From positions 1-64,000 of the forward strand of contig CALEDR010000021.1 of the NCBI GenBank assembly GCA_937949545.1: 64,000 nt of DNA, written 5' to 3'. The stretch comes from an uncultured Phycisphaerae bacterium (lineage in GTDB: Bacteria > Planctomycetota > Phycisphaerae > Sedimentisphaerales > Anaerohalosphaeraceae). The notes under the pieces are model-generated. The model did no database searches. It had not been told where the DNA came from and was given only the letters and a program-made list of their open reading frames with translations. Made by a program: the position numbers and the translations under genes. Of the stretch, positions 8,847 through 16,265 are shown piece after piece. How positions within the stretch are numbered: position 1 is the stretch's first letter; each line of letters starts with the position of its first letter.

Positions 8847-9797
8847 TTACAGACACTCAGACGGAAAAGGGCTCCCGCAGAAAAGCCACTGGTCGGCCAA
8901 GCTAGAAAGGTCGGCCGGATCGACCCGTCCGGACTGATTCAAATCGGCCCCGCCGCAACTGTTGGGGTCTGTACAGCCGCTTTGCAGCCAATAGGCGGCA
9001 ATGACGGCGGCATCCGAGAGATTGACCCGACAGTCGCCGGTCATATCCGCCGTCAAAGCCGAGGAGCACTGATAAAAGGTGCTCAGCTGCAAATCAACTT
9101 CGTAAAGACCGGGTTTTGTAAATCCCCAGTTCAGATGAGTATGGGCACCGGCCTGATAATAATACACATCCTGCTCGGTAATCCCGCCGTCATACGTGGA
9201 GAAAAAAACCCGCGGCTGTCCGAAGGAGCCGGTCTGCCAAAGAGAAAAATGGCCCCCCTGCGGCCCGCGGACATCCAGCAGCCGGACCCGAAGCCAGCGG
9301 GCGGGCGTATCAGCCCTTCCGGCATCCTGCGGATTCCACAGACAAAGCCCGCTGAGCACATCCGCGGTCATCTGTCCGGAATTGAACCCCAGCCAGAGCA
9401 CGCCGCTCAGATAGTTCTGCGGGAGGACCCAGATGGTTTGACCGGGGGAGGCGCCGAGAAAGGCAAAAGCCGGCGAGGAGGGCATCGTCATCCGAGCCAG
9501 CGGATTTACAAAAAGCACAGCCCGCTGCGGCGGGATTCGGCGTGCTCCGCCGCCCGGCAGGTCATTCGGCGAAACGGCGAAATCCCATCTGCACAGGCCT
9601 TCGCCGCACAGGTACGGTGTGCTCAAATCCGTATGGAAGCCGTCGATGACCTCCATCTGGTTGGGGTCCGGAAAGGCCGTTTCCACTCCGAAATAAAACG
9701 TAACAACCGGGCTGTCCATCCGCACGCAGTGCGTCCCGGCCGCCTGGACCGCCAGACTCAGCCACCCGGCAATCATCAGACCTGTATGACTGTTCAT
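8847..9797 (-). CDS. secreted dockerin-type protein, paralog of the PEP-CTERM neighbour
   Basis: A 316-residue protein from ATG 9797, chosen because AGGAAAGG lies about 8-12 bases before it; an upstream in-frame TTG at 9827 lacks a site. It has an N-terminal signal, and a body sharing HFSLWQTGSFGQPRVF and HTHLNWGFTKPGLYEVDL with the gene at 8067. The C-terminus holds two dockerin-like calcium repeats (DCRVNLSDAAVIAAYWLQ and DLNQSGRVDPADLSSLAD). This suggests a shared body fold joined to two different surface-attachment modules. It is followed 57 bases later by the PEP-CTERM gene on the same strand. Confidence 0.82.
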   Translation of the reverse strand: MNSHTGLMIAGWLSLAVQAAGTHCVRMDSPVVTFYFGVETAFPDPNQMEVIDGFHTDLSTPYLCGEGLCRWDFAVSPNDLPGGGARRIPPQRAVLFVNPLARMTMPSSPAFAFLGASPGQTIWVLPQNYLSGVLWLGFNSGQMTADVLSGLCLWNPQDAGRADTPARWLRVRLLDVRGPQGGHFSLWQTGSFGQPRVFFSTYDGGITEQDVYYYQAGAHTHLNWGFTKPGLYEVDLQLSTFYQCSSALTADMTGDCRVNLSDAAVIAAYWLQSGCTDPNSCGGADLNQSGRVDPADLSSLADQWLFCGSPFPSECL

Positions 9798-9836
9798 ACG
9801 TGCTATCCTTTCCTGATTCAAAAACAATCCGTCACC

Positions 9837-10550
9837 CTATTCCGGCGGTTTGGCAAAATCGACGCCAGCCTGCGCCTTTTGATGAAGCTGTGCGGCCGAA
9901 ATCGTCTCTACATGGGCATCTGCAAACAGATAATTGGCTGAACCCCGTGTCTGGTCAGGCACTGAAAAGCCGGTTCGATGACGGTCGGGCTGAATATCCC
10001 GACAGATGCGGTCCCACGCCCGCCCGTCCTGTACGGAAAACCACTGCCGACTGTGCGTATGATCGGAGGTGATGCTGACGGCGGCCTGGTCAGAGATTTC
10101 AAAGGCCGTCATCGTTTTGGAGGCCAGTTTGAGCTGATACAGATTCGTGTAGGACTTCAGCGGACGCCCGAAAGGGTCCGCATGGTCCACAGCCACGTAC
10201 TCATTGAGGATGTAGGAACTGAGCTGCTCACGTAGGCGCTCCGTCCGTTTGGCATCCGCCGGACAAATTCGCACGGCATCGACCTCCTGAAGAAAGCCGG
10301 CCAGCGTGTAAATCCAGCTTTTGTCCGCCGTCTGACCATGCGTCGTTTCCGGGAAACGTCCCCGATTGGCCTGCGCGTAAAGAATGACGGCCGTTCCAAT
10401 CTGGTGCAGATTCGAAGCGCAGGACAATCGCCCCGCCAGCATCCGGGCGGCACGCAGCCCCGGTAAAAGCAGAGAAATCAGCAAGGCCAACACCGCCATT
10501 ACCGCCAGCAGTTCAAGCAGCGTAAAGGCGCTCCGGCATTGTTCGCGCAT
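9837..10550 (-). CDS. type II pseudopilin-like protein (prepilin-type N-terminus)
   Basis: A 237-residue protein from ATG 10550. It has the prepilin cleavage signature SAFTLLELLAVMAVLALLIS and SCASNLHQIGTAVILYAQ, the common Phycisphaerae pseudopilin arrangement. The C-terminal SANYLFADAHVETI matches the H-X9-DG-like ending, with DA in place of DG. Such proteins are processed by prepilin peptidase and are numerous in planctomycetes; their individual roles are unknown. It lies 39 bases upstream of the dockerin gene on the same strand and is probably co-transcribed with it. Confidence 0.85.
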   Translation of the reverse strand: MREQCRSAFTLLELLAVMAVLALLISLLLPGLRAARMLAGRLSCASNLHQIGTAVILYAQANRGRFPETTHGQTADKSWIYTLAGFLQEVDAVRICPADAKRTERLREQLSSYILNEYVAVDHADPFGRPLKSYTNLYQLKLASKTMTAFEISDQAAVSITSDHTHSRQWFSVQDGRAWDRICRDIQPDRHRTGFSVPDQTRGSANYLFADAHVETISAAQLHQKAQAGVDFAKPPE

Positions 10551-10712
10551 ATGGGAATCATCCGCCGAAACAAATTCTTTTAGATTCCGACAGAACAGAA
10601 AAGCCCTTAAACACTCCCCTGCCGCAGAGAGTTCACGGATTTCCGGCTTCACGAGCAGCAAAGATCCGGCACGGTCGGTTTGGCGAACGGCGGCAGGGTT
10701 TGTTAAAAGGCC

Positions 10713-11060
10713 CTAAAATGCGAAGGGGTCACAAGCCGGCGGACCGCGTCGGGTTAGACAGGACGGAACCGTTTGAAAAAAGAACCCGTCGTTTGCAAGA
10801 AGAAAAATATTCTGCAGAAATCGGATTCCGGAGAAAGCGGAGCTGCTCTCCGCCAAGCAGGAAGCCAAATTGCAAAAAAGAATCTGACAAGTCCGGCAGG
10901 AGCGGCTTTCATGTTTCTGATTGGAAGGGTCGGACGGCCCGGACTCCTCGGCCGAACAGACATTGTGGGAACACTGCCAGCGATGAAGGGCCATCAGTCC
11001 GCCGGACACAAGACCGATGTGAATCACCAGACAAAGCCGGACCAGGCGGGTTCTATTCAT
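10713..11060 (-). CDS. small Cys/His-rich membrane-anchored protein in a metal-regulated operon
   Basis: A 115-residue protein from ATG 11060, supported by GGAGGG about 9 bases upstream and an 8-base overlap with the Fur-family gene. A hydrophobic N-terminus (about 5-25) is followed by a Cys/His segment (HRWQCSHNVC, then KHESRSCRTCQILFCNLASC). CxxC plus His spacing of this kind suggests metal binding at the outer face of the membrane. The C-terminal half is less structured. I know of no named family. Operon position implies a role in handling the metal sensed by the regulator. Confidence 0.6.
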   Translation of the reverse strand: MNRTRLVRLCLVIHIGLVSGGLMALHRWQCSHNVCSAEESGPSDPSNQKHESRSCRTCQILFCNLASCLAESSSAFSGIRFLQNIFLLANDGFFFQTVPSCLTRRGPPACDPFAF

Positions 11061-11496
11061 CCCCAAATCCCTCCGTTCGGCAGTTCGGGCAAATGCCCTC
11101 CAAACGAGTCTGCCGATGCAGCACAAGATATCCGGCCGGCAGATTCTGGACAGCCGGCACAACGGCCTGATAAAGACAGACCGTCCGGCCGCAATCCCGA
11201 CACGTAAAATGAGGATGGCAATGATCGGGCTTGCAGTGATGGGCAAGTTCAAAATGCCGGATGCGGTTTCGCAGATAGGCATGGTGGACAATATCGTGCC
11301 GGAGCAAGAGCAGCAAAGTCCGATAGACCGTGGCCTTATCCACAGATGCCGGCGTTATCCGGTCAAAAATCTGCTCCCCCGTCAGCGGACTGTCCGCTGC
11401 CAGAAGAACACACAGAATCTCCAGACGAGGCCGGGTCTTCCGCAGCCTGCTTTGCTCAAGCAGCTGTTCAGCTTTTTGGAGGTGTTCTTCCGTCAT
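11053..11496 (-). CDS. Fur-family metal-responsive repressor (possibly Zur-like)
   Basis: A 147-residue regulator from ATG 11496, which overlaps the stop of the upstream gene as ATGA. The N-terminal winged helix contains KATVYRTLLLLLRHDIVH. The metal-sensing part has HHCKPDHCHPHFTCRDCG, and a second CxxC comes in ICPNC, giving the structural four-Cys zinc site of the family. The His/Cys-rich sensing loop and the His-rich transporter-like partner favour zinc or a similar metal over iron, but this is inference. It probably represses its own operon through the palindrome at 12311-12337. Confidence 0.9.
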   Translation of the reverse strand: MTEEHLQKAEQLLEQSRLRKTRPRLEILCVLLAADSPLTGEQIFDRITPASVDKATVYRTLLLLLRHDIVHHAYLRNRIRHFELAHHCKPDHCHPHFTCRDCGRTVCLYQAVVPAVQNLPAGYLVLHRQTRLEGICPNCRTEGFGDE

Positions 11497-12257
11497 CCCA
11501 GAGTCCGTTCCGGTGAATCCGAGGAAATCGGATTTTCTTTGCGGCCGCAGAGAATACACTGATGCCCGAGATGAGCCCCGTCGGCCCGGACAAACAAAAG
11601 CGGAAACACAATGTCGCTGATGCAGCAGGGAATCCAGACAGCAATAAAAAGAGCCAGAAACATCCCGACCAGCAGCGTAACGCTCCAGTCGGCGTGTGTG
11701 TTCATCAGCATATGACTGGACGAGGCCCAGGTGCTGACCAGGACATGAAGAGCATGCGGGTATTTGGTCTTGGGGACAAAATACGCAATCACAATCCCCA
11801 GAATGGCGGCGGGATTGACCAGCCACCATTCCTCGATAAAGCCCAGATGTAGCCGGGGCTTGTGGTCATGGTCCTGATGGTCTTCACAGACGCCCTCTTC
11901 GTGAATATGTGCATGAACAGCGGCTTCCGTCGGAACCGCAACCCCAAGAATGCTTTCCCCGAAAAACGGAATCACACTGTCGCTGATGGTGGCCACTCCA
12001 ATAGACCCAAGATAGCCGATCAGCAGAATCAGAAGGAAATTTTCGGCTTTTCGATGCAGCTGAAAAAGGGCCGCCGTGACCATCGCACTCAGGAACACAT
12101 GCAGCGGATGAAAAATCGAGAAAAGGACATGCCCTCCCTCCACCCCAAACCGGCGAAACAGAAGCATAAAGACAATCCCGGTGAGGGCACCGAAAATGGT
12201 AAAAGGAGAATGCTCCCTGAGTTCCCGAACGATTAAACGCAGTTTTTCGTACCTCAT
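11493..12257 (-). CDS. multi-pass membrane protein with His-rich loop, putative metal transporter
   Basis: A 254-residue protein with about six hydrophobic segments (19-38, 43-66, 73-96, 145-160, 165-185, 192-222). A hydrophilic loop is packed with His, Glu and Asp (VHAHIHEEGVC, EDHQDHDHKPRLH; about 112-135). Membrane His and Cys (HPLHVF, WIPCCISDIVFP) could line a path. The arrangement resembles predicted heavy-metal exporters, though it is shorter than the 10-helix type. GAGGAG is 9 bases before ATG 12257. As the first gene after a Fur-type operator it is probably induced by metal shortage or excess. Substrate and direction are unknown. Confidence 0.75.
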   Translation of the reverse strand: MRYEKLRLIVRELREHSPFTIFGALTGIVFMLLFRRFGVEGGHVLFSIFHPLHVFLSAMVTAALFQLHRKAENFLLILLIGYLGSIGVATISDSVIPFFGESILGVAVPTEAAVHAHIHEEGVCEDHQDHDHKPRLHLGFIEEWWLVNPAAILGIVIAYFVPKTKYPHALHVLVSTWASSSHMLMNTHADWSVTLLVGMFLALFIAVWIPCCISDIVFPLLFVRADGAHLGHQCILCGRKENPISSDSPERTLG

Positions 12258-12310
12258 AAGAACGTTCTCCTCGAAAAGACCCCATTAAACAACCGAAAGC
12301 AGAAGGATAC

Positions 12311-12337
12311 TCTTTTTGCAAATGATTTGCAAGAAGA
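12311..12337. promoter_or_regulatory. Fur/Zur-type operator palindrome
   Basis: A perfect inverted repeat TTGCAAATGATTTGCAA (12316-12332: 8 bases, one central base, 8 bases) extends to 13-1-13 with a single mismatch. The size and odd central base are typical of Fur-superfamily boxes, and the sequence is close to Zur boxes of other bacteria. It lies 54-80 bases upstream of the membrane protein start at 12257, and 19 bases before the -35 of the divergent promoter at 12356-12383, so both directions could be controlled. Confidence 0.72.
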
Positions 12338-12355
12338 ATTTCCGTTTTTTGTTAC

Positions 12356-12383
12356 TTGAAAGCGATATATTTTGTCGTATAAT
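12356..12383 (+). promoter_or_regulatory. strong sigma70-like promoter for the lipoprotein gene
   Basis: TTGAAA at 12356-12361, a 16-base spacer, and a perfect TATAAT at 12378-12383. Transcription would begin near 12390, about 30 bases before ATG 12420, which has AAAGGAG just upstream. This supports 12420 rather than the upstream in-frame codon at 12372, which would sit inside the promoter. Confidence 0.75.
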
Positions 12384-12419
12384 AACGATGGACAACAAGA
12401 GGGAAAAAAAGGAGCAGTT

Positions 12420-12971
12420 ATGACTTCTATTCGTATGGGTTTACTTTGCTTCTGCTTTTGTGCCGCGGGGTGCGGGTTCGTCAAAGATATGCGGCAGCAG
12501 ATTGCCGACAGTTCAGCCGCCGTCCAGGAGAATATTCAAGCCATACAGGCCAGCACCCAGGTGGTGGAAAAGAATCGGGCGGTTCTTGAGGAAACCACCT
12601 TCGCTCTTCGAGAAGCATCCGAGGCAATGGAAGAAATATCCCGGGCGCTGCGTCAAAGTGCTGAGGCTCTGCGCGCGGCCAATGAGGCCATCCTGGCCAA
12701 CCAAAAAACGATTGAGGACAGCACACAGGCCATACAAGCCAATTGGGAAGCCGTAGAACAAAGCACAAAAGCGATTGAACAGACCCGGCAGAAACTGCAC
12801 GCCGTCCTGACGCCGCTCAAATCGATAAAGGTCCCGCAGACACTCTTTGCCGCGGCAGGAGGTTTTCTGCTCGTTGTGCTCGTTTTGCCCTCTATTCTCC
12901 TGCTGCTTTTGGTTCTTCGGACAGGCCGAACATCACCGCCCCCCGCAGCTTCATCCAGTCAAAAAAGCTGA
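12420..12971 (+). CDS. coiled-coil lipoprotein with C-terminal membrane helix
   Basis: A 183-residue protein. The signal ends in a lipobox (FCAAGC, Cys15). A long Ala/Glu/Gln-rich coiled coil follows (about 20-135) with repeats of the form AIQASTQVVEKN, AILANQKTIEDSTQAIQAN and AVEQSTKAIEQT, roughly heptad-based. The protein ends in a hydrophobic helix (about 142-168) and a short Pro/Ser tail. It may bridge membrane and wall or line the periplasm as a filament, but I do not recognise a family. Its promoter neighbours the Fur-type operator, so it may share that control. Confidence 0.8.
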   Translation: MTSIRMGLLCFCFCAAGCGFVKDMRQQIADSSAAVQENIQAIQASTQVVEKNRAVLEETTFALREASEAMEEISRALRQSAEALRAANEAILANQKTIEDSTQAIQANWEAVEQSTKAIEQTRQKLHAVLTPLKSIKVPQTLFAAAGGFLLVVLVLPSILLLLLVLRTGRTSPPPAASSSQKS

Positions 12972-12983
12972 GTCTTGGTCCGC

Positions 12984-13610
12984 TTAATTGAGCAGGCTTT
13001 TGGCCAAATCGACGGCGGAGGCGGCATCAGGAGCATAGCCGTCAGCGCCGATTTTGTCGGCAAAGTTTTGGGTGACGGGCGCTCCGCCGACCATTACCTT
13101 GCAGGACAATCCCGCTTCGCGAATGGCCTGAATGGTTTTGTCCATGGCGGTCATCGTTGTGGTTAAAAGGGCGCTGAGGCCGACAATCTGGGCATTGGTG
13201 CTTTTGGCCTTTTCGACAAAGGTTTCCGGGTCCACATCGACGCCGAGGTCCTCCACTTTAAATCCGGCGCCTTTGAGCATCATGGCCACAAGGTTTTTGC
13301 CGATGTCATGCAAATCCCCCTGGACCGTTCCGATCACGGCCTTGCCGATGGGGGCCACGCCGGCGGCAGCCAGTTTGGGCTCGAGCAGCTCCATCGCCAT
13401 TTTCATCGCCCGTCCGGCAATCACCACCTGCGGGATGTAGATTTCATTGGCTTTGAAGCGGACTCCGACCACATCCATTCCGGCGATCAGTCCTTCATTC
13501 AGGATAGTCTTCGGAGAAAGGCCCTCCTCGAGGGCTTCTTTTGTCAGACGAACCGATTCCGTCGGATTGCCGTCAATGACGGCCTGCGCCAGTGCCTTCA
13601 AATCTGCCAT
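12984..13610 (-). CDS. methyltransferase-cognate corrinoid protein
   Basis: A 208-residue B12-binding protein with an N-terminal helical cap (about 1-88) and a C-terminal Rossmann-like cobalamin domain. The lower axial His motif is DLHDIGKNLVAMMLKGAGF (DxHxxG, about 100-118), followed by GLSALLTTTM and GGAPVT. Such proteins carry a methyl group on cobalt between two methyltransferases in anaerobic methanol, methylamine or O-demethylation pathways. AGGAG is 7 bases before ATG 13610. It lies 66 bases after the zinc methyltransferase gene, its likely partner. Confidence 0.92.
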   Translation of the reverse strand: MADLKALAQAVIDGNPTESVRLTKEALEEGLSPKTILNEGLIAGMDVVGVRFKANEIYIPQVVIAGRAMKMAMELLEPKLAAAGVAPIGKAVIGTVQGDLHDIGKNLVAMMLKGAGFKVEDLGVDVDPETFVEKAKSTNAQIVGLSALLTTTMTAMDKTIQAIREAGLSCKVMVGGAPVTQNFADKIGADGYAPDAASAVDLAKSLLN

Positions 13611-13676
13611 AGCTGACTCCTGAAAGAACGCTGTAAAGAAGGTATTATATCTCCTGCAGGTCTGCTTTTCAATGCA

Positions 13677-14762
13677 TCATTTTCGGTTTTTTGAAGGATT
13701 CTGCCGCCAGCAGCGGGCTGTTTCCATAAAAGCAAGAAGATTCTCCAGAGGGACCGTCGGCGGCAAATCGCAGCCGGTGCCCAGGATAAAATTCGGATAA
13801 TCCTGCATCTGTTCGAGCAGTTCCAGACAAGCCGTACGCACCTGGTCCGGGGTTCCATCCTGCATCACGGCTACCGGATTGATATTGCCGATGACGAGCA
13901 CATCCGGGCCGGCTTTCTGGGCCGCCAGCGGAAGATTGACACCGATTTGCGGGGAATCGAGGTTGAGCGCGGATACGCCGGAGCGGGCCATGGCTTCAAT
14001 CAGATGCATGGAATTGCCGCAAATATGGTAAATGGTATCTGCACCGGTATGGCGGACCGAGTCGATGATTTGCCGGACATAAGCGGCACTGAACCGCTCG
14101 AATTCAGCGGGGCCGATAATCGCCGCTGTCGGTTCAAGAATGCACAGCAGATCCGCCCCGGCATGAACCAGCGCTCTGGCGTAGGGCTGGATGACACCGG
14201 TTGAAAACTGACAAAGGGTTTCCACCTTCTCGGGGTCCAGAATGGTATCGGCGGCAATCGATTCGGCTCCGGCCAGCAATCCCGACAGCGTAAAGGGTCC
14301 GATGACATAGGCCCCGACCAGCACCTCCTCCGGAAGACCCGTGCGAAGCATCTCAATGGTCTTAATATAAGAACAGATGCGGGAGTCCTGCAGGATATTG
14401 ATTGGGCGGAAGGGGCGGAGGTCTTCAATCGTTTGAACCGGGTGATATTCGACGGTGCTCGAATCGTGAACGGGAAATCGAACCGGAAGACCGAGGGCGT
14501 TGGCCTCTACGGACAGGTCCATCATCATAAAGGCGGCATCGGGACGAAGTTTTTCAACCATGGCGGCAATGCATTTGTAGTGGATGCCGTAATTCTGCTG
14601 GGCTACTTTGATGGACACGCTCATCCAGCTGCAGGCCGGAAAGCCCACCAGCGGAGCGGCCAGCCGACGGCCCTGCTGATAAGCCTGCCGCACCCGCCGC
14701 CGCAGAGCCCCCTCTGCAGAAGGGGCTCTTTGCGGCTCTTTGGACAAAACAGATGTCGCCAT
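13677..14762 (-). CDS. UroD-fold corrinoid methyltransferase (MtaA/MtbA-like)
   Basis: A 361-residue protein of the uroporphyrinogen decarboxylase superfamily. It has the zinc-ligand pattern of cobalamin methyltransferases: HxC in IYHICGNSMHL (about 246-248) and a distal Cys in ILGTGCDLPP (about 329). True heme-pathway UroD lacks these ligands. The partner corrinoid protein follows on the same strand, supporting methyl transfer rather than porphyrin synthesis. AGGAGG is 4 bases before ATG 14762. The methyl donor or acceptor cannot be read from the sequence. Confidence 0.85.
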   Translation of the reverse strand: MATSVLSKEPQRAPSAEGALRRRVRQAYQQGRRLAAPLVGFPACSWMSVSIKVAQQNYGIHYKCIAAMVEKLRPDAAFMMMDLSVEANALGLPVRFPVHDSSTVEYHPVQTIEDLRPFRPINILQDSRICSYIKTIEMLRTGLPEEVLVGAYVIGPFTLSGLLAGAESIAADTILDPEKVETLCQFSTGVIQPYARALVHAGADLLCILEPTAAIIGPAEFERFSAAYVRQIIDSVRHTGADTIYHICGNSMHLIEAMARSGVSALNLDSPQIGVNLPLAAQKAGPDVLVIGNINPVAVMQDGTPDQVRTACLELLEQMQDYPNFILGTGCDLPPTVPLENLLAFMETARCWRQNPSKNRK

Positions 14763-14945
14763 TAAACCTCCTGAATATTCACAGTCACCTTGGGATTAAA
14801 TCGCTCAGGTATTCAATCAAATTCAGAAACACAATGCTTTGCTTATTTTCTTATTTATTTGTACTATATTGCTGTTTCTTATTTCGAAATAACGTGTTAT
14901 AACCGAAGAATACATATTTTCGATTTATAATTATATTATCTTGCT
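14763..14945. promoter_or_regulatory. AT-rich divergent control region with palindromes
   Basis: This gap between the divergent methyltransferase and regulator genes is far richer in A and T than its surroundings (14815-14945). It holds a perfect 14-base palindrome TTATTTCGAAATAA (14879-14892) and an 8-base palindrome GTTATAAC (14896-14903), candidate binding sites for the PocR-AraC regulator. A TATTAT at 14934-14939 lies six bases before the regulator's ATG. Confidence 0.5.
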
Positions 14946-16256
14946 ATGACCGAAAACAAGACAATCGATGTCTGCAAAATATCTTCCTTCATCCGACGGG
15001 ACCTGTTTGATTCCATTCACGAACGGTTTCGGAGGCATTACGGCCTCAGCATCGAAACAATCGGGACAGACGGCAGACGAATCCCTGGATTGTGTTCGGA
15101 CTCTTGCGAGCCGACTTTTTGCTCTTATATCCGGAAAAATCCCGCGGCGCGAAAACGCTGTCTGCAGGAGCGGCTGCGCAGTCTGCATATGGCTTTTGAG
15201 ACGGGTCAATCCTATACAGCGCTGTGCCATGCCGGGATTTTATTCAGCTGTATCCCGATTATGCATCGAGAGACCCCATTGGGCGGGATGCTGACGGGCA
15301 AATGCCTTTCCGAACCGTTCAATGAAACCATCGGGCAGGATATGCTCAAACGGCTGGCCGGACTTCGCTTTTCCGCCGAGCGGCTCTTCGAAGAGGCCCG
15401 GTCTCTGCCGATTACCAGCGGACGGCTCCTCCATGAGGCGGTCGAGTTTCTTTTTATCCTGGTCTATGAAACGGCAAAACTGGACCCGCATGTGATCGAA
15501 TGGAGACAGCGGCAGACCGCCCAGCAGGCCCACATCGGGGAACTCATTCAGGAACACAAACAGGCCGGCTTGGAGCAGGGGTACCCTTTTGAACTGGAAA
15601 AGCGGCTGATTGCCAAGGTCCAACTTGCCGACAAATCCGCCGACGACCTCTTGAACACGCTTTTGGCAGGCATACTCTTCCACTCTCCCGGGCAGGTCAA
15701 CATTCTGAAGATTCGTCTGACGGAGCTGCTGGGGATTTTGAGCCGGGCGGCGGCAGAGGCCGGAGCGGACGCCGAAACGCTGCTGGAAAAAAACGCTTCC
15801 TATATCAGCAAAGTCATCTCCCTGCAGAGCCAGGAGGAAATCTGTCTTTGGTTCAGCGTGGCGGTTCGGGAGCTGATTGACTGTGTTTCGGCCGCCAAAA
15901 AACCGAGCCGCCTGGAACGGCTGCAGCCGGCCCTGGAGTTTCTCCAGCAGCACTTTCGCGAACGAATCACGCTGGAGCAGATTGCCCGCTCGGCCCATTT
16001 GAGCGTATCCCGACTGTGTCATCTGTTTCAGGAACGTTTGCAGACAACCGCCGTCGCCTATCTGAATGAGCTTCGCATCAACTGGGCCAAGCGGCTGCTT
16101 TCAACCACAGAGAAAACCTGTCTGGAGATTTGTTATGAATCAGGATTTGAGAATCTGAGTTATTTTAACCGAACTTTTAAAAAACTGACTGGGCTTACGC
16201 CCAGCCAGTTTCGCAAACAATATCATCCGGCTGCCTCAATGCCGGCGCGGGCATAA
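14946..16256 (+). CDS. AraC-family activator with PocR sensory domain
   Basis: A 436-residue regulator. The N-terminal PocR-type domain (about 10-165) has the Cys pattern LCSDSCEPTFCSYIRKNP, KRCLQE and ALCHAGI, thought to hold a metal or ligand in the family. A linker of about 150 residues follows, then two AraC helix-turn-helices (about 330-430): ITLEQIARSAHLSVSRLCHLF and YESGFENLSYFNRTFKKLTG. PocR-AraC proteins typically turn on B12-dependent or diol catabolic genes. It is divergent from the corrinoid methyltransferase pair. No Shine-Dalgarno precedes ATG 14946, and an in-frame stop at 14928 excludes an earlier start. Confidence 0.9.
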   Translation: MTENKTIDVCKISSFIRRDLFDSIHERFRRHYGLSIETIGTDGRRIPGLCSDSCEPTFCSYIRKNPAARKRCLQERLRSLHMAFETGQSYTALCHAGILFSCIPIMHRETPLGGMLTGKCLSEPFNETIGQDMLKRLAGLRFSAERLFEEARSLPITSGRLLHEAVEFLFILVYETAKLDPHVIEWRQRQTAQQAHIGELIQEHKQAGLEQGYPFELEKRLIAKVQLADKSADDLLNTLLAGILFHSPGQVNILKIRLTELLGILSRAAAEAGADAETLLEKNASYISKVISLQSQEEICLWFSVAVRELIDCVSAAKKPSRLERLQPALEFLQQHFRERITLEQIARSAHLSVSRLCHLFQERLQTTAVAYLNELRINWAKRLLSTTEKTCLEICYESGFENLSYFNRTFKKLTGLTPSQFRKQYHPAASMPARA

Positions 16257-16265
16257 AACACCGTC

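Noticed and set aside
13677-14762. Uroporphyrinogen decarboxylase of heme synthesis
   Set aside because: The HxC...C zinc ligands and the adjacent corrinoid protein indicate a methyltransferase of the same fold.
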